DNA from: CAZMCC01 sp964564695
GTDB lineage: Bacteria > Planctomycetota > Phycisphaerae > Phycisphaerales > UBA1924
Direction: 5' to 3'
NCBI GenBank assembly: GCA_964564695.1
Contig: CAZMCC010000055.1
Span: 1 to 25,971 of the forward strand
Length of the DNA stretch: 25,971 nucleotides
Each line of letters begins with the position of its first letter. The stretch's first letter is position 1. The position numbers and the translations under genes were made by a program. The notes under the pieces are model-generated. The model did not search any database and was not told the DNA's origin. It was given only the letters and a program-made list of their open reading frames with translations. This document shows, piece by piece, positions 19,541-25,971 of the stretch.

Positions 19541-21811
19541 CTACTTCTCGACGGCGATGTCGGTGAGGTCCTGGGCGCTCCACGCGCCGCCCTGGCCGGG
19601 TTCCCAGTAGTAGCGGAGGAAGTCGCCGTCCTGCGCGTAGCCGAAGAGGTTGAGGCTGCTGTCGCTGCCGGAGATGCCCTGGAGGTTTCGTATGAGCTCG
19701 GGGGAGCCCTCGGGGAGCGCGTCGGTGATGCTCGAGACGGTCCAGCCCGTGTCGACCTCGCGCGGGACCCACCAGAAGACGAAGGTGTCGCCGGTGTCGA
19801 CGTCGATGCCGGCGATGTTGAGCCCGCCCCAGCTCGTGACGTAGCTCGAGACCGAGTTGGAGGCGAGCTTGACCGAGCCGGGTGTCAGCTCGTTGAGGTC
19901 GCTCTGGTTCCAGACGCCGCCGAGCGAGGGGACCCACCACGTCACGCGCAGGTTGCCGCCGGCGTCGATGCCGGCGATGTTGATGCCGTTCCACGAGGTG
20001 AGATAGACGGTGAGCCCGCCGCCGACGGGCGGCGCGCCGGTGTCCTGCGAGAGGTCGCTCACGGTCCAGTGTTCCAGGCCGGGGGCCCACCACACGGACC
20101 AGATCTTGCCGTGGTCGTCGATGCCGGCCACGTTGAGGCCGCCCCAGCTCGTCGCGTAGGGGACGAGGTCGTCGATGAAGTTCGGGGTGTCGAGGCCGTT
20201 CTGGTCGAGGTCGTCGGTTTCGACGTTGGTGAAGGACCACTGGAACTGCGCGGGGTTGGTGCCGCCGATGGTGGAGCCGGTCTGGTGATAGCGGAGGAGT
20301 TCACCGGCCTCCGAGAGCCCGATGAGGTGGACGATGCCGTCCGAGCCGATCATCACGTTGAGCTCGCGGGCGATGCGTTCGGCGTCGATCTGGCTGAGGT
20401 CGCTGGTGAGGTTGCGGTAGGTCCAGCCGCCGTCGTCTCCGGCGCGGTAGAGGATGACCTGTCCGGCCTGCACGGTGGAGGTCGCCTGCGTGAGGGCCGC
20501 GGCGTATGTCCGGTTGTCCTTGGGGTCGAGCCAGGCGATGACGGACTCGGCGTCGATCTCAGGGCCGCCGGCCTTGGCCTGCACGTCGGAGACGAACCAG
20601 GTGCGGTCGCCGGCGAGCTCGTAGACGACGCCGCGGGCGGAGGCGGTGGTGGCCGCGACGGGGAGGATGGTCTGGGTCGTCGGCGCCTGGGTGGCCTGGC
20701 GGGTGGCGAGCCCCAGGACCGGGTCGGTGTCGCCGCCGAAGGCGAAGCTGGTGCCGAGCAGGGTGCGCGAGCCGCTGCCGATGGTGAAGGTGATGCGGTC
20801 GTCGGGGTCGTCGTCGGACTCGAGAGTGATGGTGGAGCCGTCGCGCTGCCAGAAGCCCTCGGCGATGGTGTCGCGGTTGCCGTCGTCGTAGGAGTCGAGG
20901 TTGTAGATCTTGTAGTCGCCGTCGTCTTCGAGGGAGAGGAATCGCTGGAGGTAGACGATGTCGCGCCCGAGCTGGTCGCGGGCCGGTGCGCCGGCGAGGG
21001 CCCAGGTGAGCAGGTAGCCGCCGACGACCTGCTCGCGCGGGACGTCGGCGTCGGTGCGCGTGATGACGGCGATGGAGACGAGGTTGTCCGTGTCGGCCAT
21101 GTCGGCGTAGATCATGGTGCGCCCGTCGGCCGAGAGGTAGAAGTACTCGCCGTTGCCGGTGACGCCGCGCCCGTCCTGGCTGAACTCGTCGATGATGCTG
21201 AACTCGCGGGGAAGATCGCCCTGGCTGCTGGTCCAGCGCCCTTCGCTGGCGGTGAAGTTGAGGCTGCCGGTGACGTTGGCGAAGTCGCCGGTCTGGAAGT
21301 CGACGCGGAGCATGCTGAAGCGCCAGCCGCCGGCGAGGTTGAGGATGGTGGCGTTGCTGGCGCGCTCGACGATGAACTCGGTCTCCTGGGCGCCGCCGCC
21401 GTCGAAGGTGCCGAACCACCAGCCGGCGCCGTAGCCGTCGACGTCGAGGAACTGGGCGCCGTTGCTCTCGTCGGGGTTGTTGAAGCGCCCGCGGTTGGGG
21501 GTGCGGACGAAGCGCCCGTCGACAAGGCGGCTGATGCTGTTGTATTCGAGCGTGGACTCAAACTCGCGGGCCGAGACGCCGTGCTTGTACTGCGAGCCGG
21601 TGGCGGCGCCGCTCGTGGCGATATCGCCCTCGGTGGCGAAGACGACGGCGGCGATGGTGCCGCCGGAGCCGACGTCGTAGTCGAGGCCGACGGAGGCGAA
21701 GGCCGTCAGGAGCGTCCGCGGCTCAAGGGGTTCGATGGTCTGCCACTGCGAGTTCTGCGGGATGGAGTGGGGGGCGTGCTGGCCGGTGTTCCGATCGTCG
21801 CGACGAGCCAA
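19541..21811 (-). CDS. LEPR-XLL surface protein with TSWGGLN repeats
   Basis: A 756-residue protein with the planctomycete LEPR-XLL motif (IEPLEPRTLLTA, about 26-37), found near the N-terminus of many large cell-surface proteins of this phylum. About 40-390 are all-beta, with no family recognised. From about 395 to the end there are roughly six related units; three are clear, with cores TSWGGLNVAGID (554-565), TSWNGINIAGID (605-616) and TSWGGLNIAGID (659-670), each followed by a VWW or FWW strand and spaced about 51-54 residues. Earlier and last units are more diverged (HLIGLSEAGELLRY; NLFGYAQDGDFLRYYW). This fits a beta-propeller or lectin-like solenoid. The TTG start has GGAG 8 bases upstream. 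Function is probably adhesion or matrix, by inference. Confidence 0.85.
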   Translation of the reverse strand: MARRDDRNTGQHAPHSIPQNSQWQTIEPLEPRTLLTAFASVGLDYDVGSGGTIAAVVFATEGDIATSGAATGSQYKHGVSAREFESTLEYNSISRLVDGRFVRTPNRGRFNNPDESNGAQFLDVDGYGAGWWFGTFDGGGAQETEFIVERASNATILNLAGGWRFSMLRVDFQTGDFANVTGSLNFTASEGRWTSSQGDLPREFSIIDEFSQDGRGVTGNGEYFYLSADGRTMIYADMADTDNLVSIAVITRTDADVPREQVVGGYLLTWALAGAPARDQLGRDIVYLQRFLSLEDDGDYKIYNLDSYDDGNRDTIAEGFWQRDGSTITLESDDDPDDRITFTIGSGSRTLLGTSFAFGGDTDPVLGLATRQATQAPTTQTILPVAATTASARGVVYELAGDRTWFVSDVQAKAGGPEIDAESVIAWLDPKDNRTYAAALTQATSTVQAGQVILYRAGDDGGWTYRNLTSDLSQIDAERIARELNVMIGSDGIVHLIGLSEAGELLRYHQTGSTIGGTNPAQFQWSFTNVETDDLDQNGLDTPNFIDDLVPYATSWGGLNVAGIDDHGKIWSVWWAPGLEHWTVSDLSQDTGAPPVGGGLTVYLTSWNGINIAGIDAGGNLRVTWWVPSLGGVWNQSDLNELTPGSVKLASNSVSSYVTSWGGLNIAGIDVDTGDTFVFWWVPREVDTGWTVSSITDALPEGSPELIRNLQGISGSDSSLNLFGYAQDGDFLRYYWEPGQGGAWSAQDLTDIAVEK

Positions 21812-21970
21812 GTGAGTGTCTCCAGGAGCGATTGCGGCGGGGGCGGGTGCGGGGCCCGGTCAACCGGCGCGCCGCACCATAAGGCGTTCGCTGAAATCCC
21901 GTCGGGGGTTCGCGCCCTCAAGGATCTTCGTTCGACAAACAGTCGGGGTGAACGGGCCATGAATCGGCCT

Positions 21971-22453
21971 TCAGCGTCCCAGGATGGCCTTGATGAGGTT
22001 GATCTGGCCGGTGTGGTAGACGTCGTGGGCGGTGATGCCGGTGAGGAAACCGAGATAGGTCATCCCCGCACGGCCGCCGTGGACCGCCGCTCCGAGGTCG
22101 GGCAAGTCGAGCCCCTCGACCGCCGCCACGAGCTGCTCGTGCTGGTCCTTGAGCAGCGCCTTGTCCGCGTCCCACGCCTTCGCGGGTGGCCCCTCGGCGG
22201 GGCGCGGCCAGTTCGCCCGGGCCCGCGGGAACGACCCGCGCTCGGCCCCGGTGAGCCGGCGCACGACCACGTACTTCCAGTACGCGGCGTGCAGCACCTG
22301 GTCCCAGATGCTCTTGCGACCGCGCGCGGGCTGCTTGGCGGCCAGCACGTGGTCGACGCCGCGGAGCGAGCCCCAGAGGGTGGGGCCCTGCCAGGCCTTG
22401 CCGTGGAAGTTGGTGCGGAGTTGCAGAATGACGCAGTCAAGTGCGCTGTTCAT
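21971..22453 (-). CDS. DinB-like metal-binding four-helix protein
   Basis: A 160-residue protein of the DinB/YfiT-like superfamily, four-helix bundles that hold a metal ion through three histidines. The histidines are H55 in DQVLHAAYWKYVVVRRLTG and the pair H143/H147 in ITAHDVYHTGQINLIKAIL. The N-terminus NSALDCVILQLRTNF and the block GVDHVLAAKQPARGRKS agree with the fold. Some members are thiol transferases (mycothiol, bacillithiol), others are unassigned. It starts 12 bases after the stop of the PIN-like toxin gene, so the three minus-strand genes probably form one transcript. The substrate is unknown. Confidence 0.8.
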   Translation of the reverse strand: MNSALDCVILQLRTNFHGKAWQGPTLWGSLRGVDHVLAAKQPARGRKSIWDQVLHAAYWKYVVVRRLTGAERGSFPRARANWPRPAEGPPAKAWDADKALLKDQHEQLVAAVEGLDLPDLGAAVHGGRAGMTYLGFLTGITAHDVYHTGQINLIKAILGR

Positions 22454-22465
22454 GGGCGCCTCGAT

Positions 22466-22798
22466 TCATGGCAACACAAGGACGGAAGCGACCGTTTGCT
22501 CGTGGAACATTCGGAGTCGGTCCGCGCATTGCCGCAGTGTCGTCTCAATAAGCGTGGTGGAAGTGTTTCCGAGCGTGAGCCAGACGATTCGGGGCGGAGG
22601 GCCGACGAGCAGGCCGCGTCGTACGAAGTGCTGATCCTTCGTGACGATGGTGCGCTCCTGCTCGACCGCAAAGCTCCAGATTGCCTCATCGGAGGCGTTG
22701 CGAAGGCCCACCTGACGCACGTGCACGACGTCGCCAAGAACGTCGGTGAGCCGCAGCGCGAGCTTCGGCGACAGGTTGTTGTCGAGGAGGCGCTTCAC
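22466..22798 (-). CDS. DUF5615 PIN-like toxin
   Basis: A 110-residue protein of the DUF5615 family, a PIN-like (Mut7-C) fold regarded as the toxin partner of DUF433 proteins. It opens with MKRLLDNNLSPKLALRLTD, where D6 is the first acidic active-site candidate. Further acidic residues are D37 in NASDEAIW and D55 in VTKDQHFVRRG, the usual spacing. The end, PPRIVWLTLGNTSTTLIETT, is also typical. The GTG start at 22798 overlaps the antitoxin stop by 4 bases (GTGA), indicating translational coupling. An in-frame ATG at 22849 would add 17 residues inside the antitoxin gene and is not preferred. Predicted activity is RNA cleavage; the family role is inferred, not proven here. Confidence 0.85.
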   Translation of the reverse strand: MKRLLDNNLSPKLALRLTDVLGDVVHVRQVGLRNASDEAIWSFAVEQERTIVTKDQHFVRRGLLVGPPPRIVWLTLGNTSTTLIETTLRQCADRLRMFHEQTVASVLVLP

Positions 22799-23019
22799 GC
22801 TGAGCGCGACATGAGACGACGTTCGCGGTTGGCGGCGAACGCCAGGCACGCACGAATATCCTCATCGGTGAGATCGGGGAAGTCTTCGAGGATCTGTTGG
22901 ATAGTCATCCCGCCCGCCAGGTAGTCAAGGACATCGGCGACAGCTATCCGCATTCCGCGGATGCATGGCTGCCCGCCGCGCTTGTCCGGCTCGATCGTGA
23001 TGATCTTCATGTAGTCCAT
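22795..23019 (-). CDS. DUF433 antitoxin
   Basis: A 74-residue DUF433 protein with the usual pattern: ITIEPDKRGGQPCIRGMRIA, then VADVLDYLAGGMTIQQILED, then FPDLTDEDIRACLAFAANRE. The fold is a small helix-turn-helix-like domain that is expected to neutralise the PIN-like partner and repress its own promoter. A second in-frame ATG at 23010 would remove three residues. No ribosome binding site is clear. It is the first gene of the DUF433-DUF5615-DinB trio. Confidence 0.9.
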   Translation of the reverse strand: MDYMKIITIEPDKRGGQPCIRGMRIAVADVLDYLAGGMTIQQILEDFPDLTDEDIRACLAFAANRERRLMSRSA

Positions 23020-23113
23020 CGGTCAATGGTATCACGTCTCGTCCATGACCAGGTGAGGGGGCTGGACAACCGCCGAGATCGAGGCTCCAGCGTTCTACGC
23101 CGGCAGATCCGGC

Positions 23114-23195
23114 CCGGTGAAACATGGTGCCGACCCCGAGGGCGACCACATGGCGCACGATCGCAAGGCGGGCTGGGATCGCCTCGGGGGTGAAC
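23114..23195 (-). pseudogene. Truncated duplicate of the DUF2809 gene
   Basis: The stretch from 23114 resembles 23391 onward inside the intact DUF2809 gene: 47 of 67 bases agree by eye before an insertion. In translation it keeps FTPEAIPARLAIVRHVVALG followed by VGTMFHR, against LTPIPARLAEIHRAFALVFG then TTFHW. The helices on both sides are missing and no intact gene surrounds it. The rest of 23020-23318 shows no gene. It looks like the decayed remnant of a tandem duplication. Confidence 0.6.
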
Positions 23196-23318
23196 TTCAT
23201 TGGGGATTTCCCGCCTCCTGCCCCCGCATCAACAGCACCAATCTGGCCGGTCGGTCGTCGGGGCACAAGACTCATCGTGACGGAAGTGGTGGGGAGTTTG
23301 AGGTCTAAGAAGGCGGGC

Positions 23319-23699
23319 CTATGCGCGGACGAGCGCGTTGTGAGCAACCGCCGCCACTGCGGCGCCCGCGGCGTACGCGATCAGGTCAGGCCAGTGAAAC
23401 GTTGTGCCGAAAACGAGCGCGAACGCCCGGTGGATCTCCGCGAGGCGTGCCGGGATCGGGGTGAGCTGGAAGAGTTCGATGGCGAAGCAGAACGCGAGGG
23501 AGACGGCGAAGAGTTGGCGCGGGCGCGCGGTGGGCCAGGCGATGGAGACGATCGCGTAGATCAGTGCCGCATAGAGAGCGACGCCGGAGTACTTGGCGAT
23601 CGGGCCGTCGAGGAACGCTCGCGCGGCGAGGCCGGCGGCGACGATCAGCGCGGCCAAGAGCACGCGGGCGAAGATGGGGCGCGTGCGAAGAGTGTGCAT
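23319..23699 (-). CDS. DUF2809 membrane protein
   Basis: A 126-residue membrane protein of the DUF2809 family, function unknown. About four helices are visible: about 9-28 (ARVLLAALIVAAGLAARAFL), 38-55 (VALYAALIYAIVSIAW), 60-78 (ARPRQLFAVSLAFCFAIELF) and 100-124. The family-type motifs are AIELFQLTP and GTTFHWPDLIAYAAG. It could be mistaken for a VanZ-like protein, which has similar topology, but the GTTFxWxDLxAY block points to DUF2809. It lies 63 bases after the E2 gene on the same strand, with no clear terminator, and may be cotranscribed. Confidence 0.78.
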   Translation of the reverse strand: MHTLRTRPIFARVLLAALIVAAGLAARAFLDGPIAKYSGVALYAALIYAIVSIAWPTARPRQLFAVSLAFCFAIELFQLTPIPARLAEIHRAFALVFGTTFHWPDLIAYAAGAAVAAVAHNALVRA

Positions 23700-23762
23700 G
23701 GGATCCGGCGATACGCGCGTGCGAGCGACATCGCCGTGGCCCGTCGCTGCCGCTCTGGGCTC

Positions 23763-25331
23763 TTATCCCCGTGCCGGTCCGAGCAGGGCCTCGGGTTCCT
23801 GCAGCAGTTCGACGATCTTCGCGAGAGCGAGGGCCGCCGTCGCGCCGTCCACCACCCGGTGGTCGCACGCGAGGCTCAGCGGCAGCAGGTTGCCGATGGC
23901 GAACGCCGGGCCCGCAGGGGTCGAACGGACCACCGGCGACTGCCGGGCTCGCCCCACGGCCACGATCGCCACCTCGGGGTAGTTGATCACCGGTGTCGCG
24001 AAGCGGCCCGCGTGGCTGCCCACGTTGCTGATCGTGAACGTCGAGCCCATGAGCTGGTCGCGGGCGATGGTGCGCGACCGGGCGGCGTCGGCGATCCCCG
24101 CGATCGCACGGGCGATCTCGAGAACACCGAGCGCGTCCGCGTCGCGGATGACCGGGACCATGAGCCCATTGTCGGTGTCGGTGGCGATACCCAGGTGTAC
24201 GGCCCGGTAGCCGACGATCTCGATGTCGAGCGTGCCGTCGCCCCCCCCATCCCCGGTCTTCTCGTCGACGGTGGAGTTCATGACGCGGAACTGGCCCTGG
24301 CTCAGCACGCGGCACACGGCGGAGGCCACGAACGGCAGAACGCTCACCTTCTCGCCGCTGGCGGCGCTGAGCTTCTTGCGCAGGATGTCGAGGGCGGAGA
24401 TGTCGGCCTCGTCCATCACCGTGAAGTGCACGGCCTGGTCCACCGACTGGCGGAGCCGCTGGGCGATGTTGCGGCGCACGCCGCGGAGCGGGGTGCGAGT
24501 CACCGGGGCGTCGGCCCCTCCAACGCCGCCGCTGACCATCGGTCGTGATCCCGCCGCTGGAGCGGTTGGCGCCTTGGGCTTGGAGTGCGAGGGCGCAGGG
24601 GCCCGGCCCGCGGGGGCCATCGGGGCCTTGTCCTCGACGACGGCCGAGTGCGGGTCGTCGCGGTCCATGGGGGCGACGTCGTGGTGCACCCCTCCTCCGG
24701 CCGGGGTGGACGTGCCGCGCTTCGGCGTCTTTGCTCCGCCCGAGCCGGGCGAGCGGACGTCCTTCTCGGTCACGCGCCCGGCGATGCCGGTGCCGGAGAC
24801 GGCGTTGATGTCGATGCCCAGGTCGCGCGCGAGGCGCCGAACGGCCGGGGTCGCGAGGACCTTGCCCGGGGCGGCGGTCACGCTCGCCATTTCGCTGAGC
24901 GAGCCGACGACGGTGCCGTCGTCGGTGGTGCGCTCGTAGCTGTCGCTCGATTCAGCGGCGGCGGGAGCGGGCGCGTGCGAGCCGTTGCTGTGGGCGGCTT
25001 TGGCGGGGGCGCTCTTGGTGGTGGGGGCCGCGGCCTCCTTTGCGGTGGGTGCGGCGGGCTTGGCGGCGCCGGCGCCGCCCTCGTAGGTCACGAGCACGTT
25101 GCCGACGTTGAGGATCTGTCCCGGCTCGCCGTGGAGCTGGGCGATCACGCCGGGGCGCGGGCTGGGAACCTCGACGAGGGCCTTGTCGGTGTTCATCTCG
25201 GCGAGCGTCTGGTGTTCGTCGACCTTGTCGCCGACCTTCACCAGCCAGCGGATCAGCTCGGCCTCGTGCACGCCCTCGCCCAGGTCGGGCAGGATGAACT
25301 GGTTGGGATTCGACGACTTGGCGTGCGCCAT
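23763..25331 (-). CDS. Dihydrolipoamide acyltransferase (E2) of a 2-oxo acid dehydrogenase
   Basis: E2 carries the acyl group on lipoyl-lysine and transfers it to coenzyme A. The 522-residue protein has one lipoyl domain (about 10-88) with lipoylated K50 in EMNTDKALVEVPSP, an Ala/Pro linker, an E1/E3-binding domain (about 160-195, ATPAVRRLARDLGIDINAVS), a second Pro/Gly/Ala-rich linker (about 200-285), and the catalytic domain to the end with HRVVDGATAA (H491, D495). The single lipoyl domain and the sequence around the binding domain fit both pyruvate and branched-chain complexes, so I give no gene symbol. CGAGG lies 8 bases before the ATG. E1 and E3 genes are not in the window; they are usually adjacent, which is notable. 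Confidence 0.92.
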   Translation of the reverse strand: MAHAKSSNPNQFILPDLGEGVHEAELIRWLVKVGDKVDEHQTLAEMNTDKALVEVPSPRPGVIAQLHGEPGQILNVGNVLVTYEGGAGAAKPAAPTAKEAAAPTTKSAPAKAAHSNGSHAPAPAAAESSDSYERTTDDGTVVGSLSEMASVTAAPGKVLATPAVRRLARDLGIDINAVSGTGIAGRVTEKDVRSPGSGGAKTPKRGTSTPAGGGVHHDVAPMDRDDPHSAVVEDKAPMAPAGRAPAPSHSKPKAPTAPAAGSRPMVSGGVGGADAPVTRTPLRGVRRNIAQRLRQSVDQAVHFTVMDEADISALDILRKKLSAASGEKVSVLPFVASAVCRVLSQGQFRVMNSTVDEKTGDGGGDGTLDIEIVGYRAVHLGIATDTDNGLMVPVIRDADALGVLEIARAIAGIADAARSRTIARDQLMGSTFTISNVGSHAGRFATPVINYPEVAIVAVGRARQSPVVRSTPAGPAFAIGNLLPLSLACDHRVVDGATAALALAKIVELLQEPEALLGPARG

Positions 25332-25408
25332 TGCTGGACCTCGGAAGGGAACGGTTCGGGCATCGTTCGCAAAGCATACCCGCTGCGAGACAAATCAGAG
25401 GATATCGC

Positions 25409-25426
25409 CGCCCGGTCAACCGGGCG
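25409..25426. promoter_or_regulatory. Dyad in divergent region before E2 gene
   Basis: CGCCCGG and CCGGGCG are perfect 7-bp arms around TCAA, 78 bases before the E2 start. It could be an operator or the end of a short leader; A-rich sequence (CATCAAAAAAGTG) follows on the plus strand. Confidence 0.35.
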
Positions 25427-25553
25427 ACACCATCAAAAAAGTGTGGGTACTCGCGGCCAACGCGACACGGAAAACCACAAAAAATGTGGCACAGCAGAAA
25501 ATCAAAGATTGAAATTGCATGCGCAGGGCAATTCATGTAAAAACGAAACAGTC

Positions 25554-25943
25554 ATGATGACCAGCAGGATTGCGATCACCGGTTTCACTGTGCTTGCTCT
25601 TGCGTCGTCTCACGTCCGTGCACAACCTGCGGATAAAGCAGCGCTACAGGCGTGGTTGGATCAAGCGTGGAGTGAGGCTGCCGCGTTTCCGCCGCTCAAG
25701 GGCAAGGTGGTGGTATGGGTTGAGGAAGGGGCCATGACGTTTACGCACACCTACGCCTGCACGGCTGATGGCAGTCGATGGCGGTATGACCTGGCGCAAG
25801 GGGATCGTGCGCTTGATACCATCGTGCGGGGCGTAGATGTGGCTTGGGACAACACAGGCGCAAAGCTCACGCTTATGAACCCGCGCGATGTGCCCGCGCC
25901 ATACCAGCCCAAGGAGGCTACTGACTACTGCAAATATGTCTGA
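25554..25943 (+). CDS. Small exported protein of unknown function
   Basis: A 129-residue protein with a Sec signal peptide (SRIAITGFTVLALASSHVRA, cleavage near A23). The mature part begins PADKAALQAWLDQAWSEAAA and then has strand-like segments (KGKVVVWVEEGAMTFTHTYA, SRWRYDLAQGDRALDTIVRG), which looks like the start of an outer-membrane lipoprotein-sorting-like beta fold, though this is a weak guess. It stops at 25943 with TDYCKYV, earlier than such a fold would need, so it may be truncated. Two adjacent ATGs at 25554 and 25557 are possible starts. Base composition upstream and in the gene is clearly lower in GC than elsewhere in the window, which suggests acquisition. No ribosome binding site is clear. 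Confidence 0.6.
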   Translation: MMTSRIAITGFTVLALASSHVRAQPADKAALQAWLDQAWSEAAAFPPLKGKVVVWVEEGAMTFTHTYACTADGSRWRYDLAQGDRALDTIVRGVDVAWDNTGAKLTLMNPRDVPAPYQPKEATDYCKYV

Positions 25944-25971
25944 CACATTTCTGGCGCGAGGGCGCAGCGGT

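Noticed and set aside
20069..22924. 951-codon open frame antisense to the LEPR-XLL gene
   Set aside because: Shadow frame: it also runs across the DinB-like and toxin genes in reverse and shows only Val/Gly/Glu/Asp-rich sequence.
23319..23699. VanZ-like assignment
   Set aside because: Size and topology fit, but the GTTFHWPDLIAY block points to DUF2809 instead.
1..25971. CRISPR arrays, insertion sequences, prophage genes, rRNA and tRNA
   Set aside because: No regularly spaced direct repeats, no transposase or integrase motifs, and no RNA gene signatures were seen on either strand.

Overview
The window reads as chromosomal DNA of a planctomycete, most likely of the Phycisphaerae type. Supporting signs are the high GC content, an LEPR-XLL motif near the N-terminus of a large protein, a PAPA-type PEP-CTERM-like tail, a DUF1844 protein, an ECF sigma factor followed directly by a transmembrane Ser/Thr kinase, and many hairpin-forming intergenic repeats. 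The lineage is inferred from these markers only. No rRNA, tRNA, CRISPR array, insertion sequence or phage gene was found.

Layout. At 143-1801 there is an orphan HAMP/HisKA histidine kinase. A foldback repeat separates it from a convergent minus-strand pair, a SurA/parvulin-like lipoprotein overlapping a YraN-type nuclease-fold protein (2049-3813). A DUF1844 gene diverges from that pair. A minus-strand thiamine block follows (thiS, thiG) and ends in an unlisted 45-residue membrane peptide that starts with TTG (4641-6006). A plus-strand lipoprotein of unknown function leads to the minus-strand shape block mreB-mreC-mreD (7400-9979), with a hairpin between mreB and mreC. Upstream of it lies a membrane-anchored coiled-coil protein (10249-11205).

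From 11580 to 16541 four plus-strand genes follow: two small lipoproteins, one of them trypsin-like, then an ECF-like sigma factor and a three-part membrane Ser/Thr kinase. This is the most likely signalling module of the window. Next come a small hypothetical gene invaded by a repeat, serC, a second and nearly perfect foldback, a long leader with competing helices, and a secreted PEP-CTERM-like protein. A convergent LEPR-XLL surface protein with TSWGGLN repeats occupies 19541-21811.

The right end holds a tight minus-strand trio (DUF433 antitoxin, DUF5615 PIN-like toxin, DinB-like protein), a decayed duplicate of part of a DUF2809 gene next to the intact gene, a dihydrolipoamide acyltransferase (E2), and a lower-GC gene for a small exported protein.

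No single system here is clearly new. The strongest leads are the three families of intergenic hairpin or foldback repeats, one of which has entered a reading frame, the structured leader before the PEP-CTERM-like gene, the small membrane peptide behind thiSG, and the sigma factor/kinase locus with its protease-like lipoprotein.
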